Source of the DNA: Sorghum bicolor
Taxonomy: Eukaryota; Streptophyta; Magnoliopsida; Poales; Poaceae
Reading direction: 5' to 3'
DNA length: 64,000 nucleotides
Assembly (NCBI RefSeq): GCF_000003195.3
Contig: NC_012871.2
Span: forward strand, 59,759,802 to 59,823,801
The translations under genes were made by a program, and so were the position numbers. The notes beneath the pieces were generated by a model. It did not search any database and had not been told where the DNA came from. It worked only from the letters and a program-made list of their open reading frames with translations. Below are positions 1 through 11,236 of the stretch, piece by piece. The stretch's first letter is position 1. Each line of letters opens with the position of its first letter.

Positions 1-133
1 AGACAAGTGGGCCATATATTAATAATGATGAGCTAACCATTATATGAGTGGGCTGTAAGAAGGCTATAAAAAAATCTTACAACCAGCAGCTGGCTGTACT
101 ATAATACTTGCTCTTAGGTTGCTAGTACACTAA

Positions 134-375
134 GGCCTTGTTTACTTTCACCCCAAAATCCAAAATTTTTTCAAGATTTCTCGTCACATCGACTCTTTAG
201 ACGCATGCACGGAGTATTAAATATAGACAAAAAAAAACTAATTGCACAGTTTGGTCAGAATTTACAAGACGAATCTTTTAAGCTTAGTTAGTCTATGGTT
301 GGACAATAATTACCACAAACAATCAAAAGTGCTACAGTGTCGTAAAATTTTTCCCTTCAGAAATTAAACACGGCC
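134..375. mobile_element. Tourist-like MITE (GGCCTTGTTTA family)
   Basis: A 242-bp non-coding element that opens GGCCTTGTTTACTTTCACC and closes in the inverted form TTAAACACGGCC. TAA (131-133 and 376-378) flanks both ends, the 3-bp target duplication expected of PIF/Harbinger-type Tourist MITEs. It shares the family's internal landmarks (ATTAAATATAGA, AATTGCACAGTTTG, GACGAATCTTTT, GTGCTACAGT) with a dozen other copies in the window. The family name is inferred from the terminal repeat and the duplication. Confidence 0.85.
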
Positions 376-606
376 TAACTTTGAATTTAAGATTTTTAGA
401 ATTTGATGATTGGCAACGGTCATGTGTAAGAAGGAAAACTACATTTATTTCACCTAAAAGTAAGAGTACACTGTTATTTAGACCCTGAATGAGCCCCTTT
501 GAAGAAATCAACTTAGTCAATTTGACTGGTTCTCAATCTCAACTGAACAGCGAACTATTTTTGCTGGTTCCTTCAAGTGCCATCCTAAATAGTTACAAGT
601 AACCCT
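376..606. other. Intergenic spacer or distal MGD1 intron, no gene seen
   Basis: No exon with splice sites or conserved protein motif could be recognised on either strand. If the last MGD1 exon lies left of the window, this sequence is intron. Confidence 0.5.
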
Positions 607-830
607 GTTCATGGTTTGGTGCCAACCAATCCAACCCATGAAACCAGCCTACCGGCAGTTTTCATACAGGTTGATCTAGACCGCAGTTTGGACCAGCCAA
701 CCAGTGTACAAGCAACCCTGTTCATAGTTTGGTGGCAACCAATCCAACCCGTGAAACCAGCCTGTCAAAACCGACTCAACAGTTTCCATACGGGTTAGCT
801 AGACTGCAGTTTGGACCAGTCAGCCCGTCT
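607..830. repeat. Tandem pair of ~112-bp repeats
   Basis: Two adjacent diverged copies, about 607-718 and 719-830. Each starts near GTTCATGGTTTGGTG or GTTCATAGTTTGGTG, runs through CCAATCCAACCC and AAACCAGCCT, and ends in GCAGTTTGGACCAG. The second copy runs directly into the larger duplicated block that follows. Confidence 0.7.
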
Positions 831-1815
831 AGCAGAGCCAAATTGCGGAGATCATCAGCAACCAGCAACCCTCAAAAAGAAAATGTCCACCAGCACTGCG
901 GCAGCTACAGCCGTAGTCGATTGTGTGAGTAGCATGAGTTATGGTGAAGCTGGGCCAATTGCCATGGCTCCACCTCCGACAGGGGCCACCCTTAACGCAC
1001 TATTCTTGCCAGCAACCGTACAGAATCAATGCCACTGAGAACCCCCACAGGCAGTATCTCCTCATGCTGGTTGCCCTGAACTTTCTCTCCATGAGTGGTT
1101 CAATCATAAATTAGGGTAAGGGATTTGGTAAGATCAGAGAAAAAATTGCGGAAGTGCAACAAATCCTTGAACCATCCATAGTGCTGTGGTCTTCTGTTGA
1201 TCTTCCAAATTGCGGCAGTCTGCTTGGTCATGAGAGGAAGACAGGGAGACGGAGAAGGAAGATGGCAACAGTGTATGAGGGGTCAAACTACAGGAGGCGG
1301 CGTACGGGCAGCATTGGCAGCACCAATCATCTTTGTTGGGTTCAGTAGGTGCCGGTGGATGTTGTTAGTTCATCACAGCCAGTTTACAGTCAAACTTGAA
1401 CCTGATGGTTTGTTTTGGTTTCTTAACAAAACTGGCTAAAAGCGTGAGTGAAGAGGCCTGTATCAGTGTAATTAACTGGTGAACCATAAGAGTGAAATCA
1501 AGAGATGATAATCTTACATGGGCAAGTAAATTTTTTATACGTACACATCTAAACAAGCCTAGCGGATGATTTGGAGCTAAACTTGAGCTCATGGTGAATC
1601 TATGTCAGTACAACAATCTTCTATTTGTGTGATTTTTACTCACTACTACTGGATATTTAACATTGAAATGGTCAAATACGTCAATGATCCAGGGAATAAT
1701 TTCAATGTTCTTCAGACAGCTCATATTTGAGGAGAGCGAGATGCAGCACCATGAGAACTAATAATGGAATAGAACAGCCCCTAAGGCCTACACTGAGTTG
1801 CTAAAGAAAAATACC
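808..1815. repeat. Left copy of a ~1.0-1.4 kb tandem duplication in the MGD1 3' intron
   Basis: This block is repeated, diverged, at about 2000-3411. Shared landmarks in the same order include GGAGATCATCAGCAACCAGC, AACGCACTATTCTTGCCAG, GAGTGGTTCAATCA, TCTTCTGTTGATCTTCC, TACAACAATCTTCTAT, TTTCAATGTTCTTCAGA and GAGTTGCTAAAGAAAAATACC. The right edge of similarity coincides with the splice-donor end of MGD1 exon 7 in the other copy. No intact ORF is recognised. Confidence 0.8.
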
Positions 1816-1999
1816 TTCCCCTGACCCACGTGCTAGAGCCACCCTTCCGGTGGGTGCACTGCGGACAGCGCTATGGACCAAGAAACAGGCTGTGATCCAG
1901 GTCAAGATCCAGTCCAGAGAGAGCCCTGCCGCATCCGTATGTGCTCTGCTCAAACATGGCAAAACGATCCATAGCCTCCAGAGCTCAGGATTTTTTGAG

Positions 2000-3411
2000 A
2001 TTTTTTGGACCAGCCAACCCATATAGAAGAGCCAAACTGTGGAGATCATCAGCAACCAGCGCCGTAGCAGCTATGTCTGTAGTTGATTGCATGACTGCAT
2101 AAGTTATGGTGCAGCTGGGGGCAACTTGCAATGGCTCCACCTCTGGCAGGGCCACCCTCAACGCACTATTCTTGCCAGTGATAGTACAAAATCGATGTCG
2201 CTGAGAACCCCCCACCAGCATATCTCCTCAAGTGTGTGTCGAGTGGACCAAGCCCTTTGGAGTCAAGCTGGGGCCTGTGCTTCTTCCACCGTGGCAGTTG
2301 CAGCAGCACAGAGGCTCTCATGCTGGTTGCCATGAACTCTTCTTGCTCCATGAGTGGTTCAATCACAAATTAGGGTAAGGGATGGGGTAAGAACAGATAG
2401 AAAATTGGCGGAAGTGGAAGAAATCCTTGAGCCATCCATATTGCTCCTTCTCGCACCGCTTGTGCCTCTGGCAGTCTTCTGTTGATCTTCCAAATTGTGG
2501 CATTCTGCTTGGTCATGAGGAAGACAAAGAGACAGAGAAGGAAGAGGGCGAGTGTAGGAAGGGTCAAAGTGTCAAACTACGTGGAGGCGGTGTACGGGCA
2601 GCATTGGCAGTGCCAATCATCTTCGTCAGGTTCGATAGGTGTTGTTAGCAGCATCATCGCATCTGGTTTACAGTCAAAATGGGCATCTGATGGTTTGTTT
2701 TGGTTTCATTAACAAAACCAGCTAAAAGCGTGAGTGAACAGGCCTAGTTGCAAGGTAAGAGGATCAGTGCAATTAACAGTTGCTTATACCTTTTATATAG
2801 GTTATACTGAGTGAACCACAAAGATGAAGTCAAGGTATGATGATCTTACATGGACAAGTAAATTTTGGATGGGTAAACATCTAAACAAACCTAGGCCTTG
2901 TTTAGTTCACCCCGAAATTCAAAAACTTTTCAAGATTCCCCATCACATCGAATCTTGTGGCACATGCATGAAGCATTAAATATAGACGAAAACAAAAACT
3001 AATTGCATAGTTTGTCTGTAATTTACGAGACGAATCTTTTAAGCCTAGTTAGTCTATAATTGGACAATATTTGCCACAAACAAACAAAAGTGCTACAGTA
3101 GCGAAATCCAAAATTTTTCACAACTAAACAAGGCCCTAGCCATGATTTGAGCCAAGCTTGAGCTCATGGTATATGGTATATGAATATATGACAGTACAAC
3201 AATCTTCTATGTGTGTGGCTTTTACTGACTGTTTCTCGTAGATATTTAACAAAGAAATGGTCAATGAGTCAATAATCCAGGGGATAATTTCAATGTTCTT
3301 CAGATAGCTCATATTTGAGGAGAGCAAGATGCCAATATGTAGCACCAATGCACCATGAGAACTATAATGGAACAAAACAGTCTCTACAATGAGTTGCTAA
3401 AGAAAAATACC
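2000..3411. repeat. Right copy of the MGD1-intron tandem duplication
   Basis: Diverged second copy of the block at 808-1815. It is longer because a Tourist-like MITE (2894-3135) has inserted into it and because of several smaller indels around 2220-2340 and 2440-2480. The MITE is missing from the left copy, so it arrived after the duplication. Confidence 0.8.
2894..3135. mobile_element. Tourist-like MITE inserted in the duplicated block
   Basis: Intact 242-bp copy: GGCCTTGTTTAGTTC at the left, AACTAAACAAGGCC at the right, and CTA target duplications at 2891-2893 and 3136-3138. Internal sequence matches the other family members. It is absent from the paralogous left copy of the tandem duplication. 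Confidence 0.9.
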
Positions 3412-6400
3412 TGTCCAGCAATATAACCATTTAGAATAATTGGTAAGCCACGGATCATCGCCTCTGCAATTGTACCAGGTCCTGCCTGAAATTCAACAGA
3501 AATCATGTATCACAACATCACCACAAATTATGTACATGTATCACATATTCAAAAACAAGCTGCATGATTTGAACATGAGAGGCTAATGTAAAGCATACCT
3601 TTGTGATGATACAATCACAAGCACCCATACATTCTTCCATCTTTGTAACAAAGCCTTTCACCTATTATGTTAAACAAAAAATAAGGATTTATGAAGAAAT
3701 CTGAATGTGCAAGAGCCAAGAGGTGTGATATATAAGAGCTGCTTTTAGTTAGAGACTTTTTTGAAGAAGATATCCATATGATGTCATTGCTGCAGTATTT
3801 CGTCTCATGTATTCGAAGTTCAAAAATACACTGCTACTAGCCAATAAACAATGTACCTTGGCTTAAGTTCATTTAAGTTATCTATGCAGTTAAGGGTTGA
3901 AGAAAAATTCTTTTGCTGAGGAAAAAGCAACATCAAGAAACTGGTAAGGCAGTTGTAATGTTAAACTTATTGGATATTACAAATCAGCTTAAAGGGAAGT
4001 ACCTGAACTGGAACTTTCCAACTTATCGACTGCAATCGATTGACCAGCTTCTTATTACGCCCACAAATTACAAGTATTTGACCAGTGGGTTCCCCTAGGT
4101 TTTCATCATACAGAGAATCACCAAGCGCTTTAGCAGTGGCCTCAATAGGACCCATCCCTTCACCCCCACCCATTAATAAAACAGCAGGCAGATCTTCATC
4201 CATGCCTAAGTCTCTTCGCAGTTCATCCTATTAAAAAGGATAACAATAGATACTACAATCAATAAGTTTTGAAAGATGGAAAAGATTCATAAAAAACAGT
4301 AGGACAATGCTACACTGCATGTAGCTGAAGAAATTTTGTACCTTCGGCCGAATAGGTTTGACAAAAGAGGGTCGAACCGGGAGGCCATAGACTTTAATCT
4401 GTGAGGGCTTCAGACCAGCTTTTAGTGCTCTCTTTTCCACCTCAGTTGATGGACAGTAACATCTAGTGACAAGCTTATGGAACCTAAAGGGCAACAGTAG
4501 AATAACTATTTCATTGTAAGAGTGTATGTCTCACATTTTGATAAGAAACTACAAAAGTATTTGAGTTATGCAGAACACCGAGGCCAGCATACCATGTTGG
4601 GTGACAGGTGCTGAGATCCGTGATAACAGTTGTGAATGGGATCTTATCCAAGAGACCTTTGGATCTTAGAATTCGGAGGGGCACATGTTGCATTAAAGGG
4701 TGTACACTGATAATTACATCTGGTTGGTACTTTAATAGACCTTTTGCAACCTCTCTGCATAAAGAAGTGGCAATTTCAGAGAAGAGGAGAGAGACAGAGC
4801 TAGCTACAGAACAGCACAATTTGTAAGAAAACCATGGTTTACTTCCTATGCAGGATTTTGAGAATCCTACACACATCTGATGCTAGTCATCACAGGCAGT
4901 CATAGGATTAAGGCCCTAGGATACAAATATAGTCTGGTACTTACTCCATCCCAAATTATAAGACGTTTGACTTTTTTTACCCTAAGTTTGACCACTCGTC
5001 TTATTCAAAAAATTTGTGTAAACATAGTCACATTTAAGTCATTATTGAAGAATTTTTGTTAATAAACCAAGCCACGACAAAAGAAGTGATATTTTGCACA
5101 AATTTTCGAATAAGACGAGTGGTCAAACTTATTGTCAAAAAAGTCAAACGTCTTATAATTTGGGATGGATTGAGTATCTGGAATACAAAGTTGTTCATTG
5201 TTGTTCTTCGTGGTTATCTTTGTTCTTCAATCAGTACAAGATTTAGTTCATGATGGGCAATATAGGTCCAAAACTGCAGGCACATGAATATATTTTTTGA
5301 TTTTGACTCTGCTAATGTGGCAGGAAATAGGGGTGAAAGCCTCACTCTGATAAAAGAAAAATACAGAAAGGAAGTATGAAAAACGATAAATAACAAATTT
5401 TCCTAATATACATCACGTAGTGGTTATTCAGTGCTACCAGCTGTACAAGGAAATCATCTTGTTGTCTAAGCACTGAGGTAAGCAAAATTGTATGAAAAAC
5501 AATGTATCTTATTTTGCATTACAAATGTACAAGCCTAGTAATTCATGAAGGTGGCGAGAAAACTATGGAGACCCTTCCATAATGTAAAATAGAAATTGTG
5601 ATATAGCCAGTAACCTTGCTATGAATGTGGATGTTGCAGCAAAATGAGGTTGATGGATTACACGTGGTGCAGTACCATAGTATGTCATCTTCCACAAGGG
5701 TCCATGTTTCACCAAAAAACTATAGCTCCTAGGCAGTTGATTAAATGGCCATGGAGTGTGGTCGGTCCACAGATCAGTGACAAATACCTGTAAGTGGAAT
5801 ATCAGTCATTGGTTCATTGTATATTTAAGAACTAAATTAATGCAGATGACACTTGGCACCATAAATCGAGAAGTACCAACTACTCAAATTCCCCCATTCT
5901 CCTATATATACAGCAATGAATAATAAAAATTATGCGTCGCTTCATTACTGAATATTTAGCCATTCCAACATTGACAAGTCACTAGGCGATACCAATGAGC
6001 ACCACTATAAGCAAACAAATGGGCATCCTTCTTGTCCAATAAAAGGCCTGCATCAGTACAGCATTATGCTAAAGCATCAAAAGAGGGTAGTGGTTGCACG
6101 GACAGACAGTATCATGGCAAAAGATTTCCCCATAATTTGCTGTTGTGGGCACATCAACCTAAAGTATAAGTAGGGTAGGATAGGACGACCTTATTCAACG
6201 CTGAACAAGCAGCAGCAAAATCAAATTAATGATAATTGCACCAACCAAGTTCGTACAGCTTAGTGTGTGGAATGTCTTAAATGCCGTGAGTGTAAACATA
6301 AGGCAACTTCGAATGCGAAAAATTCAAGTGAAAGTGTAAGAGTGTACAAGCTACACGTCCTAGAATACGACTTCTACAGGTGTATGTAAATCCCAGGCGC

Positions 6401-6951
6401 GAAGAGAGCAGCAAAACCCGCACCTGATAGTCGTCGCCGAACTCCTGGGTGAAGGCAGACTTGATGGCCTCGGCAGACGCGCGGTGACCGCCGCCCGTGT
6501 CGCTCATGAGGATGAGCACCTTCTTCGGCGCCTCGGCCCGCGCCGCGGCCTCCTCCACCTCGCCTACCCCATCCACATCCCCTCCGCCCCCTCCTCCTCC
6601 CCCATCCCCGGCGTTACCCCCGCCACCGCCGCCGGCGCCGAGACCCACGCCCAGGGACGCGAACCCGAGCGGCGCGATTTGGTTCCCGTGCAGCCGCACG
6701 AACCGCGCGAACTCGCCCCACATCTGGTGGAGCCGCGACGCCGCCGCGGAGGAAGTGGGGCCCGGCACGGAGATGGCGACGGAGAGCGCTCGGGGCCCGC
6801 GGCGCGGGAGGAAGGAGGCACGGTGGGAGGAGGAGGGCGCGGGGGAGGCGGAGACGGAGAGTGCGGCGCCGGGGAGCGGCGCGGAGAGGAGCGGGGACGG
6901 GACGCACAGGAAGGCCGCCGGGAGCGCCGGCTCGGCGGTCGGCGCGGGCAT
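3411..6951 (-). CDS. MGD1: Monogalactosyldiacylglycerol (MGDG) synthase, type A; 3' end not in window
   Basis: Transfers galactose from UDP-galactose to diacylglycerol to make MGDG, the main thylakoid lipid, at the inner chloroplast envelope (GT28 family). Seven exons on the minus strand: 6951-6424, 5787-5615, 4754-4593, 4483-4342, 4227-4003, 3661-3599 and 3485-3411. All junctions are GT-AG and the sum is 456 codons in frame. The start gives an Ala/Ser/Pro-rich N-terminus without acidic residues for about 60 residues, like a transit peptide, followed by a Gly-rich linker. Core motifs seen are [104 protein letters not shown] and [18 protein letters not shown]. The usual last exon, starting EAGNVPYV, was not found down to base 1. 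Either it lies further left after an intron longer than 3.4 kb, or this copy is 3'-truncated. The long transit-like N-terminus favours type A (MGD1) over the extraplastidic type B. Confidence 0.93.
4944..5174. mobile_element. Stowaway-like MITE in MGD1 intron 2
   Basis: Starts CTCCATCCCAAATTATAAG and ends in the inverted repeat CTTATAATTTGGGATGGATT plus GAG, flanked by TA on both sides (4942-4943, 5175-5176). The TA duplication and the CTCC/GGAG-type termini are typical of Stowaway (Tc1/Mariner) MITEs. A related copy lies at 61253-61490. Confidence 0.85.
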
Positions 6952-7310
6952 CGCGGCGACGAGGAGAGGTCAGTCTCGTGGCATTCGAGTGCGGGGCGGG
7001 GGCGCGCGGGCGCGGTGGTGGAGTGGAGGTGGGGGAGAGGGGAAGGTGAGCCACACAGCCGGGAGGAGGGGGGTGCGCGTCGGTTTTGTTCGCGACGACG
7101 ACGTCGATGTGTGTTGGGTTTGGGTCCGTGTGCGTGTGCGTGTCCGTGTCACCGTGTGGCTTCCCACCGGTCGGTGGCCGGTGGGGTTGGCAAGGCGTGT
7201 GAATTTGATGTGGGTTCCGGCGGCTAACGAATCATGACCAGCGAGGTCTTTGTTTTTTCCCATCCTGACCCGGCAAAAGATGGTCCCTGAAAGTGTATAA
7301 AGATTCTACC
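6952..7310 (-). promoter_or_regulatory. Upstream region of MGD1
   Basis: GC-rich sequence directly upstream of the MGD1 start codon, with (GTGCGTGTGC)-type simple sequence around 7127-7153. No unambiguous TATA box was found. It ends where a short MITE begins. Confidence 0.4.
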
Positions 7311-7313
7311 TAA

Positions 7314-7604
7314 GACTATCTCCAAACAATCCTCACCCAAAATACAAGACCCATTTGTCCTTTGGGTAGCGCTACAGGTAAAAGGTTCCATACCTATTTT
7401 TAGTCTTCTCCAACAACAAGACCTAAAAGACAACACTCTCTGCAAATGGGTCTCGAGGAGAGAGGATACCCAAATTTGGGTTATGCCTCTACTGATACCC
7501 AAAGTGGGTCTTCTGTATGGATCCTCTGTTGGAGGCTATAGGTATTGTGTTGGAGACCCATTTTGGATTTGGGTTCCCAAATGGCTCTCCTGTTGGAGAT
7601 AGCC
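7314..7604. mobile_element. MITE with GACTATCTCC/GGAGATAGCC termini (copy 1)
   Basis: A 291-bp element flanked by TAA at 7311-7313 and 7605-7607. The interior is unusually rich in short self-similar words (GGGT, ACCC, CCAACA). A close second copy lies 44 kb away at 51523-51820. The TAA duplication suggests a Harbinger-type non-autonomous element. Confidence 0.75.
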
Positions 7605-7607
7605 TAA

Positions 7608-9026
7608 CAACTCAAAAACTCAAATCAATGTAAAGTCAAAACTAACCGAGTCATGTTACATGTGACTAATCGTCTAATATAATGTTTGTGAGAGAGAAAA
7701 AAGTCGTATGCTGTATGTCATCTTTTCCCTCAGGTATAGGTGGCCTTGTAAAATTTATATACATGATAGTATAGCTTCGCTCAAATGGCAAAGCAGTTGG
7801 TATGATGTATTCTTTGACACATGGATACACTGAACCAAGCACTCGATTAGTATCCTCCTCTCCAGCTCCTTCCGAAGTTATAAAAAAAACTAGTATAGCT
7901 GGTATTTTATTGTTCCGTTGACAAGTAATAATTGCGCTATAATAACACACCGCACAAATTTTAGGGCCCGACGGATGATATGTTTGAAGGTTCAAGCATA
8001 ATGGAAAATCAGTTGGAGATTCAGTTTAAATGGAGCGGATATTGTGTATATCTATTGTGAAATTGAGAAATGTGAAAGGCGATATCCATGCTTGGGCGTG
8101 TTATGTCAAGTAGCGATCCACACCATAAAATGTTTGTTATGGTGCTATGAAATGTTTTGCAGCTCCACAATGATGTTTTGGAGGAGAAAACACTCTACCT
8201 TCATCAATATTCTGCTAATGGTAAAAAGTCGGGCACTTAAACGGGTTACACAGCCAATTAGATGGGATAAATGAGCGATTAGATAAAAACAGTCGGTTAT
8301 TATATATATGTAGCATTTTAAAGAGCAAGTAGACAGACTACACGCTCGTGTATGCAACACCGACCTTTGCTATGCCTTTTGAGCCTTGGACTCGTGTTAT
8401 ACATGTCTGTCATCCGTGAAAGGCAAGAATGGTGGGAGTGAGGAACACCCGACTCGTGGACGAAAAATAGGATTGGGTGAGGGATGATGGACCGATGCTC
8501 GACCTAGGTCTTGGATTCTTGTTGTGGGACTACATTTGCCGTTGATGTAGACGAGAAAAGTGAGAGTGAAAAAAGAAAGAAGGTGGGTGAAAGTGTGAGG
8601 AACAACAAAACCAAAATTAGAATATACTTAGTATTATAAGTAAGTATATATATTCGCAGCTTGTCTTCCAAGCTTTGTGAAGTTTTTTTATTTATGTTTT
8701 GTCCTGTATTTCTCAAAGGGGTCATCATTTATCTACACTTTGTACCAATGACAGTAGCGTCATCGAAAGACAAAAGTTTTTCATACTTTTAACCGTAAAA
8801 AAGTTGATCACGCAGGAGCTTCTCTTGTGATTTAAATCTAATCTTTCCTTGTGCAAGCGTCATGTACCCATCTGGCCGTGGATTCAAGATTGGGCAATAG
8901 CCCAAAGTTGTACCAAATTATAAGTTTATATGGGCTAACTTTAAACGCTTTCTTTTGCTGGCACCCGCTTTGGATGGGATGGGCCATTGTTCCTATGGGG
9001 CTATCCTCTCACACTCTATAGGTATG
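7608..9026. other. Intergenic spacer, no gene recognised
   Basis: AT-rich sequence with only short ORFs (109 codons at most). None has a recognisable domain or convincing splice context. Confidence 0.5.
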
Positions 9027-9262
9027 ATTCACGTGAAATCCCTCAACTGTCATGAAAGGTGAATAAAAAAACTGTCATGAAAGGTGAAAGTCCCATTTAT
9101 CTCTTCCCCAGCTTTCGCCCGCCGAAACAAAAAGAAGTTTCACTTTGGTGAAAGTCCCATTTATTTCTCTCTCTCTCTTATTCACGTGAAATCCCTCAAC
9201 TGTCATGAAAGGTGAAACCCCCAAGAATTCCTGGTAGGGAAATAAAAGAAGTTTCACTTTGG
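9027..9262. repeat. Tandem ~150-bp direct repeat
   Basis: The words ATTCACGTGAAATCCCTCAA and CTGTCATGAAAGGTGAA occur at about 9027-9064 and again at 9179-9215. Each copy is followed by AAGAAGTTTCACTTTGGT. This is a local duplication with no coding sequence. Confidence 0.75.
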
Positions 9263-9264
9263 TA

Positions 9265-9523
9265 CTCCCTCCATCCTAAATTGTAAGTCATTTCAAGAAT
9301 TTTAGAGAGTCAAACTTTTCTAAATTTAACCAAATTTATATTATAAAATAATAATAATTATGGTACTAACTAGTATCATTAGATTCTTTCTTAATTATAT
9401 TTTCATACTATACTCACTTTACGTTACAAATCTTAGTATTTTTCTCTATAATTTTGGTCAAACGTGAAAATGTTTTGACTCTCCAAGATTCTTGGAATGA
9501 CTTACAATTTAGGATGGAGGGGC
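9265..9523. mobile_element. Stowaway-like MITE
   Basis: Starts CTCCCTCCATCCTAAATTGT after TA (9263-9264) and ends in the inverted form ACAATTTAGGATGGAGG. The right terminus has small changes (GGGGCTA), so the exact end is approximate. Confidence 0.8.
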
Positions 9524-9594
9524 TACTAGTTTTGAATTTTTCATTCTTTTCTTCCACGCCACTTTGAAAATTTTATCAGGGCATCTCCAACCTA

Positions 9595-9862
9595 GGCCTT
9601 GTTTAGTTCACCCTGAAATCCAAAAACTTTTCAAGATTCTCTGTCACATCGAATCTTACGACATATGCATGGAGTATTAAATATAGATGAAAATAAAAAT
9701 TAATTGCATAGTTTGTCTGTAAATCACGAGATGAATTTTTTGAGCCTAGTTAGGCCATAATTGGACAATGTTTGTCAAATAAAAACAAAAATACTATAGT
9801 TTTTTAGTAATACGAAAATGCTACAGTGCCGAAATCAAAAAAATTCGGAACTAAACAAGGCC
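9595..9862. mobile_element. Tourist-like MITE
   Basis: GGCCTTGTTTAGTTCACCC at the left, GGAACTAAACAAGGCC at the right, with CTA duplications at 9592-9594 and 9863-9865. It is slightly longer than its relatives (268 bp) because of a small internal insertion near the right end. Confidence 0.9.
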
Positions 9863-9865
9863 CTA

Positions 9866-10337
9866 TAGTACACCTCCAGTAGAACTCTAGCCAATCATTT
9901 TTTTCGTCTCCCTCTCCGCTCAGTTGCCACGGTCTTTTGTCTCTTGGCCGGTGGGCAGAACTGCAGAAGCGCGCCGCCAGCACATCAGCGCGGCGGTCAG
10001 CACGGGCACTCGAGTGAGTGCGGCAACACGAGGACCGGCGCGGGTGGCAACCGCGGTGGCGCGGGCGGCTGGGCTGGCACGGGCGCTCTAGCGGAGAAGC
10101 GCAGGGAGCCAGGGAGGTGGCAGGGCGCGCACAACAGCGACGTGGCGAGCGGCACGGCGAGGCAGGTGGCGACGATCCTCTTCTGTCATCTCTCTCCGCG
10201 AGATCCGAAACCACAGCGCTGCGCAGCCAACGAGAGGAAGGCAGCGAGGCGCGGCCATCAGCGTAGCGAGGCCCAGCGAGCACACGCGATGGCGGCGCAG
10301 GCGTGGACGGTGGGTGGTGCGGGCATGCGCGCGGCAG
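9866..10337. other. GC-rich left flank of the large MULE, no gene assigned
   Basis: Strongly GC-rich DNA that is open in several frames on both strands, which is what high GC content alone produces. I found no domain, splice pattern or codon-use argument that picks out one frame. It ends at the 9-bp duplication of the Mutator-like element. Confidence 0.5.
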
Positions 10338-10346
10338 CGACAAGTG
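10338..10346. repeat. Left 9-bp target-site duplication of the MULE
   Basis: CGACAAGTG, identical to the copy at the right border (20484-20492). Nine bases is the Mutator-superfamily duplication length. Confidence 0.9.
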
Positions 10347-10538
10347 GTAGTTTTTTTTGCAATTTGGCCCTTTTTCAAAATAATTTTTACAATTGGACCC
10401 CTCGTGAAACAATTTCTAAAAATAGACCGTTTTTAGGCGTTCTCATACAGTACGCCGTGGTATGTGGCTCGGCGTCGTATGAGGCAACGCCGAGGTGGTG
10501 CCACGTCATCGACGACCATGGTCGTCGAAAACACGTGG
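10347..10538 (+). repeat. Left terminal inverted repeat of the MULE
   Basis: About 190 bp. The outer part is T-rich (GTAGTTTTTTTTGCAATTTG), then AAAAATAGACCGTTTTT, then one 27-bp CTCGGCGT hairpin module, then a 20-bp perfect palindrome at 10509-10528. It pairs with 20292-20483 in inverse orientation. In MULEs the TIRs bind transposase and act as promoters (known). That role here is inferred. Confidence 0.85.
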
Positions 10539-10717
10539 CCGGATCACGGCGTGAAATGACATAGCGCCGAGCCACATACCTCGGCGTTAAATGACCTAGC
10601 GCCGAGGTCTGCGGTTGGACACAGCGAGGCCCAATTCGCACGGCGGCCCACATACCTCGGCGTTTTGCCCTTTATCGCCTAGCCTCATAGCTCGGCGTCA
10701 CACGACTCGACGCCGAG
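10468..10717. repeat. Left cluster of 27-bp hairpin modules (CTCGGCGT-N11-ACGCCGAG)
   Basis: Three full modules at 10468-10494, 10580-10606 (right arm GCGCCGAG) and 10691-10717, plus half-sites near 10560-10570 and 10657-10665. Each has two 8-bp complementary arms around exactly 11 bases, so single strands could fold into a short hairpin. The cluster lies between the TIR and the first gene. Confidence 0.85.
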
Positions 10718-11236
10718 CTCTGGCCAACCAGCCCGAGCCAAGGCCCCTTCTTCTTCCTCTCTTCATTCTGCCTTTGTGCCCATCCCCTTTTTTCTCTTCC
10801 TCTCTCTTCCCACGAACCCTAAATCCTAAAACCAAGCATAGAGGTGTCGGATCGAGGCTTATAACGGTTTCCTAAGGTACTACTCCTTCCCCTCTTCCAT
10901 TTTATCCATTGGGATCTTGTTTTTAGTGGTGGTTTTTTATGGAATATGTCATTAATGGTTTGGTTCATGTCATTTGTGAAATGTCTTTTATCCAATGAGT
11001 ATTTGACTCAAATGCGTGTTTACTATGGTATAGTATGTACGATTAATGTCCTCATTTAGTGTTGTATGTTGTGGATTATGGTTTAGGGTTTGCTACTCTT
11101 TAGGGTTTTGCTACTCTTTAGTGCATTGGGCCACTTTGTTAACTTTTTAGTAAGTACGGTTCATGTCCTCTCTTAGTGTTGTATGTCTTGGTGCTATTAG
11201 ATGTGGCATTAGTTATAGTAACACTTGTTTATGTAG
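10718..11236 (+). promoter_or_regulatory. Promoter/5' leader with probable leader intron of the MULE GRF gene
   Basis: Pyrimidine-rich leader-like sequence (about 10745-10815) with CGAACCCTAAATCC, then a candidate donor AAG|GTACTACTCC near 10875 and a T-rich intron-like stretch that ends TTTATGTAG just before the ATG at 11237. Placing the promoter in the adjacent TIR is inferred from MuDR. Confidence 0.4.

Noticed and set aside
2166..2366. 66-codon minus-strand ORF inside the duplicated MGD1-intron block
   Set aside because: The equivalent frame in the left copy is not preserved, and the sequence does not match the missing MGD1 last exon.
6484..7237. Two ~246-codon plus-strand ORFs over MGD1 exon 1
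   Set aside because: Low-complexity Gly/Arg/Ala/Pro shadows of the GC-rich minus-strand exon. The minus strand carries the conserved MGDG synthase sequence.
9804..10653. Several 200-codon ORFs left of the MULE border
   Set aside because: They run across a MITE, the 9-bp duplication and the TIR in conflicting frames, with no domain. High GC content explains them.
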